A stretch of 26,210 nt of DNA from a virus. The notes under the pieces are model-generated. The model was not told where the DNA came from. It saw only the letters and a list, made by a program, of their open reading frames with translations, and searched no databases. This document shows positions 5,855 through 13,922 of this stretch, in pieces. The stretch spans positions 694 to 26,903 of the IMG/VR virus record IMGVR_UViG_3300030101_003477. The stretch is one strand, 5' to 3'. The stretch's first letter is position 1, and each line of letters starts with the position of its first letter. Both the position numbers and the translations under genes were made by a program.

Positions 5855-6131
5855 AATAAGTTTTTCTATTGTGACATTGGTGACAAAGACCCTGTAAATT
5901 AGATTCATCTAACTCAGCACCACCTTTTTTTATAGGTACAATATGGTCCACTACTTCAGCAGGTTTTACTAAACCTTCATCTAAACAATAAACACATAAA
6001 GGGTTTTTATCTAACACAACCTTTCTTAGCTTCCTCCAGGCGTACTTTCTATAAAAAGATGTGTCCCCACCCCAAGACTTATTTTTCTCAGCCTTAGAAC
6101 GCTTATCTCTGCCTTTAGGTAGCCAAGGCAC
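5835..6131 (-). CDS. HNH endonuclease
   Basis: A 98-residue HNH nuclease. Zinc ligands are Cys46-x-x-Cys49 and Cys83-x-x-Cys86. The ββα-metal core is VVDHIVPIKKGG (Asp62, His63), then Asn78 in ESNLQGLC, and His87 in QCHNRK. Small HNH proteins of this kind commonly sit beside the terminase genes of cos phages, where they are needed for terminase cutting. Here the gene lies at the opposite end of the late operon, next to the resolvase. It starts at the last base of the holin stop region (6131), so translation is coupled. A packaging role is likely from the family; a general nicking role remains possible. Confidence 0.88.
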   Translation of the reverse strand: MPWLPKGRDKRSKAEKNKSWGGDTSFYRKYAWRKLRKVVLDKNPLCVYCLDEGLVKPAEVVDHIVPIKKGGAELDESNLQGLCHQCHNRKTYYENRQE

Positions 6132-6523
6132 TATTTAGACTTTGATGAACCACCAAAGAAAAAATCTATGATAGTATTTACTTTACTTGACATAGCACCA
6201 AATACCGTACTAATAAATCCTATTTCGTAATCTGAAAGTTCTAGTGTGTTTGTTATAAAGCACTTGAACATAAAGTAAGATATAAGAAAATAAGCACAAG
6301 TAAAGATGATAGCCAATATCTTTTGTATAAAGCTATCGTCCATAAACATTGTTCTAGCACTACTTCTATCTTGAACTTCAAGAGCAAACATTTCCTTTTC
6401 GTGTTCTTGTATAACTTTTTCAAACTCATTTTTAAGTTTTAATCGTTCTTCATCAGTTGTGACTACATCGTCTATTATTGTAGAAGCTTGTCCTACTAAA
6501 CTTTTAATAATATTTTTTATCAT
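6131..6523 (-). CDS. holin, 3TM (GTA_holin_3TM-like) family
   Basis: A 130-residue membrane protein. Residues 1-60 are a charged helical region containing the DRSSARTMF motif, followed by a hydrophobic helix (~66-92) and a second amphipathic-to-hydrophobic segment (~100-124). It ends in FFFGGSSKSK, the Gly/Ser/Lys tail seen in the 3TM holin family shared with gene transfer agents. It should form inner-membrane lesions that let the endolysin out. It overlaps the endolysin start by 4 bases on one side and touches the HNH gene on the other. Only two membrane segments are clear by eye, so topology is uncertain. Confidence 0.75.
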   Translation of the reverse strand: MIKNIIKSLVGQASTIIDDVVTTDEERLKLKNEFEKVIQEHEKEMFALEVQDRSSARTMFMDDSFIQKILAIIFTCAYFLISYFMFKCFITNTLELSDYEIGFISTVFGAMSSKVNTIIDFFFGGSSKSK

Positions 6524-6987
6524 AATGCAATTATATCAGGTGCGAATCTGTATTTAGTATCACCATCTTTATCTTTATAGGCTTCTAATACTTCTCGTCT
6601 GTTGTTAGATTTTTTAAGAGATATATGAATCCAAGAAAAATCAAATTCATTTATCATTTGGTCGAACTCTACTGCGTTATCTAAAATCCAGTCGTAAATT
6701 TCTTTATTACACATTTGACCATCTTTCCAAAATTGTATATCAAGTGCCTCGCCTTTACTATGTTGCGACTTATTACTGCCACCAATAGCACGATTAAGTT
6801 CCTTGTTGCGATAACCACTACTAATCCTGATAGGACCAAGATGGTTGCGAAGAGGCTGTAAAATATTTGTAATAATCCTTTGGATATTTTCCAAGTCTTT
6901 TTTTGTCGGCTCATTATTTATTCCGAGTCTTTTGGCTGTATTACTTCGAGTAATTTCTGATAACACAAAGTTTTTACTTAGTCTCAT
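6520..6987 (-). CDS. endolysin, M15-family peptidase (D-Ala-D-Ala carboxypeptidase / L-Ala-D-Glu endopeptidase type)
   Basis: A 155-residue zinc peptidase of the M15 type. Visible signatures are ISSGYRN (55-61), SQHSKGEALDIQ (His76 and Asp83 as zinc ligands), a catalytic acidic residue in INEFDFSW (Glu114 or Asp116), and WIHIS (His121, third zinc ligand). It cuts the peptide part of peptidoglycan. There is no signal peptide, so release depends on the holin encoded just downstream (4-base overlap). The length equals the single catalytic domain with no cell-wall binding domain, as usual for phages of Gram-negative hosts. Confidence 0.88.
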   Translation of the reverse strand: MRLSKNFVLSEITRSNTAKRLGINNEPTKKDLENIQRIITNILQPLRNHLGPIRISSGYRNKELNRAIGGSNKSQHSKGEALDIQFWKDGQMCNKEIYDWILDNAVEFDQMINEFDFSWIHISLKKSNNRREVLEAYKDKDGDTKYRFAPDIIAL

Positions 6988-6992
6988 TTATG

Positions 6993-7226
6993 CTACTTTT
7001 TTAGTGATTCTATATCTTTTTTTATATTGTCTATTTGATATTGCAATTTTTCGTTACTAAAATCAAATTCGATTCTAGTCACTTCATTTTTTGGTAAGCT
7101 TTTAGCTTCGTTTATTTCGTTTTGTAAAACAATGTACTCACCAAGTAATAAAAACAAAAAAGCACAAATAGTAAATAATGTTTTTAAGGTTATACTAAAT
7201 GTAGTGTCTTGTATTTCTTTACTCAT
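6993..7226 (-). CDS. membrane protein with coiled coil, lysis cassette (spanin-like or holin accessory)
   Basis: A 77-residue protein with a short N-terminal cytoplasmic part, one transmembrane helix (~residues 13-34, TLFTICAFLFLLLGEYIV) and a charged coiled-coil tail (NEKLQYQIDNIKKDIESLKK). This layout suits an inner-membrane spanin or a holin-associated protein, and it stands directly before the endolysin. No lipoprotein partner (outer-membrane spanin) is seen, so the spanin idea is unproven. It overlaps the preceding gene by 4 bases. Confidence 0.6.
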   Translation of the reverse strand: MSKEIQDTTFSITLKTLFTICAFLFLLLGEYIVLQNEINEAKSLPKNEVTRIEFDFSNEKLQYQIDNIKKDIESLKK

Positions 7227-7450
7227 TTATCTTTAATTTGATTAGCAGCTAACAACAACTCTATCTTGTGCAACTTAGTAGATATATCTGCTAATATAAC
7301 TTTTAATTCATTATCAGATTGCTCTAAATGATATACCCTAGAAGATAACTTTGTTACTTTAGTTTGTAGATTAGTCCAAACTCCTACACCAGTAGATAAT
7401 AACACCACAACTGATATTATTAATTCTATTATTCCTATTGTTATTTGCAT
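7223..7450 (-). CDS. small membrane protein with coiled coil, first gene of lysis cassette
   Basis: A 75-residue protein with one N-terminal transmembrane helix (~4-26, IGIIELIISVVVLLSTGVGV) followed by a long coiled coil (~30-70, with LSSRVYHLEQSDNELKVILA). The pattern resembles small phage membrane proteins of the haemolysin XhlA type reversed in order, and other class III holin-like proteins. It opens the lysis cassette and lies behind a possible promoter. It overlaps the next gene by 4 bases. Whether it is a holin, an antiholin or a tail-associated protein cannot be decided from sequence. Confidence 0.6.
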   Translation of the reverse strand: MQITIGIIELIISVVVLLSTGVGVWTNLQTKVTKLSSRVYHLEQSDNELKVILADISTKLHKIELLLAANQIKDK

Positions 7451-7490
7451 TTTATTTAATTAATGTAAAGGGAATGAAAATAATATATTG

Positions 7491-7522
7491 AAAAGGTAGC
7501 AAAAAAATATACTATAATCAAA
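7491..7522 (-). promoter_or_regulatory. possible Bacteroidota-type promoter for the lysis cassette
   Basis: On the minus strand TTTG (7522-7519), a 20-base spacer and TACCTTTT (7498-7491) approximate the Bacteroidota pattern TTTG-N19/20-TAnnTTTG, missing only the last G. It lies in the 83-base gap before the lysis genes, 40 bases from the first start codon. Confidence 0.4.
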
Positions 7523-7533
7523 CCCTTTTTTTA

Positions 7534-7824
7534 TTATGATACGTTTACTACACCTCTATTATTCCATAATAGACCTGATGTTTTAGGTCTTGATGTTGGT
7601 AGACTTGATGCGTCTATTTCTTGTGCTATTTCGTTACTTTGTATATATCTTCTTAACTCATCTATATCTTCTTTTAGTAGTTGTATTTGATATATAAGTG
7701 CTGCCTCTCCTTCAAAAGCTTCAAGCTCAGTATGTTTTGAGTTATCATAAGTAGACTTTAGAGCTGCCAACTTACTACCTGTTTTATTGTGTATTGTGCC
7801 TGATTTTCTACTTGCTAGTGCCAT
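7534..7824 (-). CDS. hypothetical protein downstream of tail-tip gene
   Basis: A 96-residue soluble protein. The N-terminal part (MALASRKSGTIHNKTGSKLA) is basic and polar, the middle (~35-68) is a probable coiled coil (EGEAALIYQIQLLKEDIDEL), and the C-terminus is Ser/Thr/Pro-rich. It starts one base after the tail-tip gene stop and ends before the lysis promoter gap, so it belongs to the tail gene block. A minor virion protein or fibre chaperone is plausible, but I do not recognise the family. Confidence 0.6.
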   Translation of the reverse strand: MALASRKSGTIHNKTGSKLAALKSTYDNSKHTELEAFEGEAALIYQIQLLKEDIDELRRYIQSNEIAQEIDASSLPTSRPKTSGLLWNNRGVVNVS

Positions 7825-7825
7825 A

Positions 7826-10800
7826 TTATATTTTTGCTATAGATACTAATGCACCATATACTCTTGATGTACTAGATTGTTCGACTTGTAATAATAAATA
7901 ATTTATTGCTGTGCTATTAACATCAGTTATATCAAGTAGTGTTCCTACGTTACCACTACCTTTTGATGAGGTACTAGCACTATCTACACTTCCTTCAAGT
8001 ACTTTAAATGATTGTGTGTCGTTACCATAAATTAAAACCTCAGTAGCTTTAAATCCTCTAGGTATTGATACAGTAGCATACATTCTTAATGATGAAAACG
8101 ATTCTAACCATCTAGTAGTTCCTATCTCATCTATCATTACTGGTCTACCTCCTTGATTAGGAATAAAATCACTATGAAGTACCTTAATTTTTGTTATGCC
8201 TGGTAATATATTTCCTGATAAACTTAAATCCCCTTTTAAACTATCATAAGTCATTCCACTATCACCACCAAAAGAGCCACCATCATTAAATTGTACTTGT
8301 GTATCTGAACCACCTGGAGTTACAGGTGATGAAGGAGGTGAATTAGCTATAACATTAGTTAAATCAAATGTTGATATAGCTATAATAGAACCTGCAGGAT
8401 AATTAACAGAAGGTGTAAATGAAGCAATATCTATTGACGATTGACCTGAACTTTCAGTACCATCCTTAGTAATAATAGCAGGGTGACTTAAATCAGGTCT
8501 TAACAAAACTAATTTTTGAGTGCTATATAATTTAGACCTAGTATTACTTAATAGTTGAAGTTTAGTTTTTGGTGTACCTGCTGTCATTTCTGCGTCAGTT
8601 ACACCTACAGAATTATACTTAATCCAATTTTTAACAAAATTACTACTGTCTGTAAGGTTTTTAATTGTGCCAGGTAAATTATCCACTTGTATTGGAGGTT
8701 TACCTTGGTTTTGGTCACCCGTTTCAGGTAAACTAATTGGACCTGTATTGACAGAAGTTATAGTTTCTGAAGATGTAGTCATCTTATACCAAGAACCACT
8801 AACTATATCAGTTGCAGCATTTAATGAACCTTCGTAAAAAACATATTTACTACCATCTAACACAATAGATTTAAAAGCACTAAAATCATTTACATAATAT
8901 TCTCCCTCTACAATCTCTAAAGGATTTATTTGTGGCTCTATATATTGCTCTAACAATAGTTGAGTCATATAACCATATGAAAAGCCTTGATTATCTACTT
9001 GAATACTTGTAGGGGCAGTAAAATTAGCTGAAGAGTCAAGTCTTTTAATAGTGTTAATATTTGTGTCTGACTGTCCTGTAGTACCTAAAGATATAGTGCC
9101 TAAATCAACTATTTGATAGTTTTCTAATGATGTAGATGATGAGAAAACCACACCGTTACCACTATTTAAAGAACTACTTGTTATTGATAGATACCTAGTT
9201 TGCATTGAAAAATTTGAAAACCAATGCTGCCCAGTAAAAAATTTTGTTTGTAAATTATTTTTTGTTACTGATAATGCTGTAGGTGTTGAGTTTGGGCTTG
9301 ATGTATCAGGGTCTTGATAATAATTTATAGTACCTGAAACAAATTGTAAACTACAAACACCTCCTGATGATAAAGGAGGCAGAGTTACAGGATAATTTGC
9401 ACCAATATAAGCTTCTGTACCTGCACCTGTAAAATATGGAACTGTGCTTGTTAAATTAGCATTAAAAATATAAACATTAGGTTCTGAAAAAGAACTGTTT
9501 ATAAATGAACCACTATTTACAGGCTCACTTATTGGCATAGTAATTGTAAAGTTAGTATCTGTTGAGGACCAAGACAAAGTTCCGTTAATGTCTCCCTCAA
9601 GGTATAAACCACCAATTTTTAACTTAGCAGTAATAACACCTCCAAGGTGCGTAACATTATTTATTGCAGATAAAAAATCAAATTTTTCACCATAAAATAA
9701 ATTTACATACATTGTTAAAGTGTCTGTAGACGTAGCACTTACAATTCCAAATTCAGTAAGAGCTGTTTCATATACACTTTGTGATGAAGGTATAGCAGCA
9801 GCTCCACCTAATATAGGAAAAATAGGGAAATTAGATAAAGCTTGTGCAGAAGCCATACCTGAATTAAATGTAGCTTTAACTTTTGATATAGGTCTGTCGT
9901 ATCTAAAAACTTGACCTGCTAAAAATTGTCTATTAAAAAAAGAACCTTTTTGTAGCCCAATGTATTCAACAAAAACATTACCAGTTGTTGAGCTACGAAC
10001 TCTAAGTTCTGCACCACCTGTAAAGTTTATTTGCCCACTCTCTGACAATAATGTAACAGCACCCCCTCCTTCAAATTTTTCTATGTATGTAGATAAATCA
10101 TTTTCAGAATAACTAAGACAATATTGACCTTGTGCTAAATCAATGTATAGAAAAGATGATGTTAGTGCAATATTAAATTTATTATTTGTTATTGAAGTAC
10201 AAGAACCATTTGATTGCCAGTTTTGATTACTATCTGTATAATCTTGAGGTTCTAAAATCCAATAATCATTTATAAATCCACTATCTTGTGTAGGGGTTAC
10301 ACTTGAGTCATTCTGTGCATTTTGCCTATTGTCTACAACTTCATTTGCAATATTAATTAAAAAGTTAGGATTTTTAGCCTTTAATTTTTGTATTAATACT
10401 GTGTTTTCCGTGTAATTATAAGGTTGTATACAATATAGTTTACCATCTGCAAGAAAAACTTTTAAACCTAATGATTTAAGAATTTCTTTAAATGCTTTTG
10501 ATTTTTTAAAAAGACCAATACTGTCACCTCCACCTTCAAATGCCATTGGGTTGGCAGCAAACATAGCTAATTTATTTTTGTCGTCTGCGTAAGAAAATTG
10601 TCCTGGTGCAGTCCATCTAAAATTTGTATATATAGATAACTCGTCATCGCTAAGAGGAAAAACATCATCATCCCAGTTGTTTGATACAATTTTAGAAACT
10701 TCTACATAATATTCTAGTATTTTACTTACTGCATAGTCTTGTGTATCTATTACAAAATTTTCTTTATTATTAACTACCTCACCTAAAAAATCATTTGCTT

Positions 10801-11164
10801 TTAGTGAAGTAACAAAAGGGTAGTGTTGATTCTCTTTAGCATCGAAACCTGCATTTAAGTTACCCCACCAATAAATAACAAAATTTCTTCTTATTACTAC
10901 AAAATGTTCACCATCAGGTGATGAAAGTATGCTATCTACAAAAGTTTCGTCACTAGAGTTACTAACCATAAAAGGTATAGTTACCTCAGAAGGCATTGTA
11001 ATATCTTGCCTATCGTCACTACCTTTATATGATAATTTAAAACCCCCTTTACCCGTTTTAAACTCTACACTTGATAAAGAGCTATTTGATAAACTCCAAA
11101 TTTCTATATCCCATCTAACACCTTTTTCAGAGTAAAACTTATTTACATAATTTTTATATGCCAT
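7826..11164 (-). CDS. tail tip / baseplate and fibre protein (1112 aa)
   Basis: A long protein directly after the tape measure, the place of distal-tail and tail-associated (host-binding) proteins. Residues 1-~285 are a conserved globular part (WDIEIW, a trio of Trp-rich strands around FVIYWWGNLN, then SLGLKVFLADGKLYCIQPYN), which I read as the tail-tip structural domain. Residues ~296-405 (from FINDYWILEP to FVEYIGLQKG) look like a carbohydrate-binding jelly-roll module. Long beta- and Ser/Thr-rich stretches follow. Near residue 955 is the collagen-like or fibre-joint motif DTQVQFNDGG found in many phage fibres, then a C-terminal ~145-residue domain. The protein probably combines tail closure and receptor binding. 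Its start overlaps the tape-measure stop by one base (TAATG). Confidence 0.7.
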   Translation of the reverse strand: MAYKNYVNKFYSEKGVRWDIEIWSLSNSSLSSVEFKTGKGGFKLSYKGSDDRQDITMPSEVTIPFMVSNSSDETFVDSILSSPDGEHFVVIRRNFVIYWWGNLNAGFDAKENQHYPFVTSLKANDFLGEVVNNKENFVIDTQDYAVSKILEYYVEVSKIVSNNWDDDVFPLSDDELSIYTNFRWTAPGQFSYADDKNKLAMFAANPMAFEGGGDSIGLFKKSKAFKEILKSLGLKVFLADGKLYCIQPYNYTENTVLIQKLKAKNPNFLINIANEVVDNRQNAQNDSSVTPTQDSGFINDYWILEPQDYTDSNQNWQSNGSCTSITNNKFNIALTSSFLYIDLAQGQYCLSYSENDLSTYIEKFEGGGAVTLLSESGQINFTGGAELRVRSSTTGNVFVEYIGLQKGSFFNRQFLAGQVFRYDRPISKVKATFNSGMASAQALSNFPIFPILGGAAAIPSSQSVYETALTEFGIVSATSTDTLTMYVNLFYGEKFDFLSAINNVTHLGGVITAKLKIGGLYLEGDINGTLSWSSTDTNFTITMPISEPVNSGSFINSSFSEPNVYIFNANLTSTVPYFTGAGTEAYIGANYPVTLPPLSSGGVCSLQFVSGTINYYQDPDTSSPNSTPTALSVTKNNLQTKFFTGQHWFSNFSMQTRYLSITSSSLNSGNGVVFSSSTSLENYQIVDLGTISLGTTGQSDTNINTIKRLDSSANFTAPTSIQVDNQGFSYGYMTQLLLEQYIEPQINPLEIVEGEYYVNDFSAFKSIVLDGSKYVFYEGSLNAATDIVSGSWYKMTTSSETITSVNTGPISLPETGDQNQGKPPIQVDNLPGTIKNLTDSSNFVKNWIKYNSVGVTDAEMTAGTPKTKLQLLSNTRSKLYSTQKLVLLRPDLSHPAIITKDGTESSGQSSIDIASFTPSVNYPAGSIIAISTFDLTNVIANSPPSSPVTPGGSDTQVQFNDGGSFGGDSGMTYDSLKGDLSLSGNILPGITKIKVLHSDFIPNQGGRPVMIDEIGTTRWLESFSSLRMYATVSIPRGFKATEVLIYGNDTQSFKVLEGSVDSASTSSKGSGNVGTLLDITDVNSTAINYLLLQVEQSSTSRVYGALVSIAKI

Positions 11165-13236
11165 TATCCTAGTGCGTTTCTATGTTTTGTAGCTCTATCA
11201 AATACAATTAGTAAATCTTCCCCTGAAATTCTTACATCAGGTATAACAGTACCACCAAATCCTCCATTAGGAATTATAGTACCTTTTTGTTGTGGCACAA
11301 ATAATTCAGGACCTTGCTCACCAACAAGACTGAGTTTACCTAAAGGAGGCTGACCCCCGTTGGCAAAACTTCCACCCATCATTCCCAACATAGTATTTTG
11401 AAAAGCTGATAAACCTTGACCACCTGCCCCTACTGCACCTGTAGGTGCAATTCCTAAAGCAGATAGTATTGCTGTCATTATAAGTGCCTTTATAACCATT
11501 TTAGCCATCATTTTAAGTAAATCTTTAAATAGATTACCTAAATTTTTTACTGTTAATTCTCCTGACACTGCCATTTCAGCAAAAGAGTCTGCAAAAGCAG
11601 AAGATACATCTACAGCAAATCCAGTTAAAGTATCTCTTGTTTGTTGTATTTTAGAATTTAAGTTTGCGTCAAATTCATCAACTTGGGCAGTCATTTCACC
11701 TATAGTGTTAATCAGACTACCACCTGCTTCATTTGATATTTGACCTGGCTTAATAGGTGACAAACTAGGCATACCACTAAAGGTCATACCTTCTTTATTT
11801 ATAACACCACTATCTAAATCTTTTTGTCTTTGGAAAGCCTCTTGCCTATCTAATTCTTTATTAATCGCTTCAAGTGCCTCTGCTTCTTTTTCTAATTCTT
11901 TATGAAGAGCAAAAGTTTCAAGCATAAAGTCGTGTTGGTCTTTTACCTTTTCCTTTATTCTTGCTTCATCTCCTAGGGTGTCTGCAAGAGACGATACTGC
12001 TGCAAATATAGCTGAACCTGCGAGTACATCAGTACCTATAAATGCTAAAGCAGCCCCTATAGCTTCAAATATTCCTACTAATATACCCCAACCTGTTGCC
12101 AATGGTGCTGCTAGTGCTGCTAAACCTGCTAATAATAATAAAAGTGGTCCTATTACTATAGCAATACCACCTATTGATACTATTAAGTCTTGAGTACCTC
12201 TATCTAGGGTAGCAAATTTATTCATCAACCTAGTAACAGTTTCTATCATAGGCATCATCATATCTGCTAATACTTCACCTATTTCTAGTTTAAAACCTTC
12301 AAATGCACTCTCTAACTTTTTAACCTTACCAAAGGTAGTATCACCCATAAGGTCAGCCATTTCTTTTAACCTAGTGGTATTGTTTTGATAAGAGTCTGCT
12401 AATTCATTAACTGCGTCTATGTTGTCTAATAATACAAGTAATTGGTTGGCTGCTGTAGTACCGACTAATTCTTGAGCATCATTTAAGGTTAGCTCTTTTT
12501 CAGCAGCAATAGCAAGAACATCAGAAAATTCTGTGCCAGTTTCATTTAACTTCATAAATATTTTACGAAGTCCCGTACCTGCTTTAGAAGCCTTAATACC
12601 ATTATCCATTAAGACACCCATCATAGCAGATAAATGTTCTACGCTAACACCTACTGCGTTTGCTGATGCCCCTGCGTGACCGAAAGCTGTTGCAAATGTA
12701 TCTAATTGTATTGATGAATCTGATGCTGCTGAAGCTAATGTGTTTGCTATATCTGCAGCGTCATTTGCTTCTAAGTTAAAAGCATTGATGTTAGCTGCTA
12801 CAACTTCTGCAGCTAAAGATAAATCCTCACCTGTAGCTAGTGCAAGGTCTAATATAGACCCAGTCATATCTTCTATTGCAGCAGGGTCAAATCCTTTACG
12901 ACCTAATACTAATTGTAAGTCTGATACTTGTTTTGCTGTAAATTGAGTTGTAGAACCTAAACGCTTCGCTTCACTTGTAAGCATACTAAACTCAGTGGCT
13001 GTTGCACCTGTTACTGCAGCAACCTTAGTCATTGAGTTTTCAAATTCAGCAAAAGTGTTAAATGCTTGTTTACCTAAAGCAGCTAAAGGTGCTGTAACAC
13101 CAAAAGAAAGCATAGAACCTACACGAGCTGCTTGTGAAGCAAAACGTCCTATTGATTTGTTAGCTTGACCTAGACCTGTTTCTAATGCTTTTACATTAGC
13201 TGCTACAATTATTGATATAGTTTTTACTCCACCCAT
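11164..13236 (-). CDS. tape measure protein (TP901 family)
   Basis: A 690-residue tape measure protein. Residues ~66-230 match the TP901-type core (MTKVAAVTGATATEFSML, then VLMDNGIKASKAGTGLRKIF). Hydrophobic segments lie at ~350-420 and ~575-600, a coiled coil at ~425-475. The C-terminus carries FANGGQPPLGKLSLVGEQGP and PELFVPQQ, a common ending of tape measures. It sets tail length: by the usual ~1.5 Å per residue it would imply a tail near 100 nm (an estimate from the family rule). No lysozyme or peptidase domain is visible. It starts one base after the chaperone T reading frame ends. Confidence 0.92.
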   Translation of the reverse strand: MGGVKTISIIVAANVKALETGLGQANKSIGRFASQAARVGSMLSFGVTAPLAALGKQAFNTFAEFENSMTKVAAVTGATATEFSMLTSEAKRLGSTTQFTAKQVSDLQLVLGRKGFDPAAIEDMTGSILDLALATGEDLSLAAEVVAANINAFNLEANDAADIANTLASAASDSSIQLDTFATAFGHAGASANAVGVSVEHLSAMMGVLMDNGIKASKAGTGLRKIFMKLNETGTEFSDVLAIAAEKELTLNDAQELVGTTAANQLLVLLDNIDAVNELADSYQNNTTRLKEMADLMGDTTFGKVKKLESAFEGFKLEIGEVLADMMMPMIETVTRLMNKFATLDRGTQDLIVSIGGIAIVIGPLLLLLAGLAALAAPLATGWGILVGIFEAIGAALAFIGTDVLAGSAIFAAVSSLADTLGDEARIKEKVKDQHDFMLETFALHKELEKEAEALEAINKELDRQEAFQRQKDLDSGVINKEGMTFSGMPSLSPIKPGQISNEAGGSLINTIGEMTAQVDEFDANLNSKIQQTRDTLTGFAVDVSSAFADSFAEMAVSGELTVKNLGNLFKDLLKMMAKMVIKALIMTAILSALGIAPTGAVGAGGQGLSAFQNTMLGMMGGSFANGGQPPLGKLSLVGEQGPELFVPQQKGTIIPNGGFGGTVIPDVRISGEDLLIVFDRATKHRNALG

Positions 13237-13237
13237 T

Positions 13238-13612
13238 TTAGATTTTTATTTTTTTAGGCTCTTTAATATTGTATCTTCTTAGAACATCTTTAATATGCTC
13301 TTCACTAGCAGTATTTTTTTTGACGGGTTTTTTATCCCAAGGGAAAGGCATTAAGTCTTTAGGTTTTATTTTGTGCTTAGAGTGAGGCAAAATAGAGCTA
13401 TGTACAATCATTCTAGTTTGTTCCCAATTATTTTGCGACAGTTGCTCTTGATATTTTTTAAACCCTTTAAGCTTGTTGTTTAAGGAACGTGGAGTAAAAT
13501 CATATAATTCATCATAATTTAACCCCAACATCCCTAATCCAACTTGTTCTAACTCATCCCAATCTGCCTCACTTGCATCTTCTATAACATCCTCTCCCTC
13601 TTCTACTTTCCC
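13238..13612 (-). CDS. tail assembly chaperone, frameshift extension (gpT-like part)
   Basis: This is the -1 frame segment that is joined to the upstream chaperone by ribosomal frameshifting. It continues from the slip site (13612) without a start codon and gives 124 residues: an acidic linker (KVEEGEDVIEDASEADWDEL) then GLNYDELYDFTPRSL, the region typical of gpT-like extensions. An in-frame ATG at 13531 gives a 97-residue product, but that start would cut into the conserved part and leave the acidic linker unexplained. The full fusion would be 97 + 124 = 221 residues. It is needed in low amount to bind the tape measure during tail assembly. The next gene is the tape measure, as expected. Confidence 0.75.
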   Translation of the reverse strand, partial: GKVEEGEDVIEDASEADWDELEQVGLGMLGLNYDELYDFTPRSLNNKLKGFKKYQEQLSQNNWEQTRMIVHSSILPHSKHKIKPKDLMPFPWDKKPVKKNTASEEHIKDVLRRYNIKEPKKIKI

Positions 13613-13902
13613 TTTTTTTGAGGTTGGTCTAATTGAAACGCTGAAAAGATTTCATTTATCTTACCAAAATCTTCATTATCTATCCATTGTTCAATATCTC
13701 GAACTTTGTACTTAAACTCTTCACCGTTTTTCTTAGCACCATATTTTAGACCATAGTAAGCAATAATACCAACGTGGTCTATCTCTGTACCTAATTTATT
13801 CATTTCATTCAACTTTAAATTACAATCATTACAGATATCTTTTAAAGCTAAATAACTAAATCTAATTGGTCTTTTTTGACCTCCTAATTCTACCTTATTC
13901 AT
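13603..13902 (-). CDS. tail assembly chaperone (gpG-like)
   Basis: A 99-residue protein directly before the T extension and the tape measure, the fixed place of the G chaperone in long-tailed phages. It begins MNKVELGGQKRPIRFSYLAL, with a helical middle part (YYGLKYGAKKNGEEF) and ends ...DQPQKKGK. The slippery heptamer lies four codons before its stop. It coats the tape measure during tail assembly and is absent from the finished virion. No motif is catalytic; the call rests on order, size and the frameshift signal. Confidence 0.75.
   Translation of the reverse strand: MNKVELGGQKRPIRFSYLALKDICNDCNLKLNEMNKLGTEIDHVGIIAYYGLKYGAKKNGEEFKYKVRDIEQWIDNEDFGKINEIFSAFQLDQPQKKGK
13612..13618 (-). other. 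programmed -1 ribosomal frameshift site (A AAA AAG)
   Basis: On the minus strand the chaperone frame reads CAA AAA AAG GGA AAG TAG. The heptamer A AAA AAG is in the exact X XXY YYZ register for a -1 shift and is one of the most efficient known slippery sequences. After the shift the frame continues open from GGG to the T stop at 13238, and the codon 13531 lies in that same frame. Any downstream stimulating structure was not identified by eye. Confidence 0.8.
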
Positions 13903-13922
13903 TTTAATTTAATTTAATTGAT

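Noticed and set aside
6681-7060. ORFs overlapping the endolysin gene (77 codons minus, 71 codons plus)
   Set aside because: They overlap the M15 peptidase and its neighbour, whose motifs and couplings are convincing; the plus frame runs against the late operon.
9720-9914. Plus-strand ORFs within late genes (also near 10929, 11978, 12740, 13918, 15163, 19505, 25087)
   Set aside because: All are antisense to well supported structural genes and have no start context, motifs or neighbours on the plus strand.
13238-13531. ATG 13531 as an independent start for the T-like protein
   Set aside because: The frame is open upstream to the slippery heptamer and the fusion explains the 72-base apparent gap, so the frameshift model is better.
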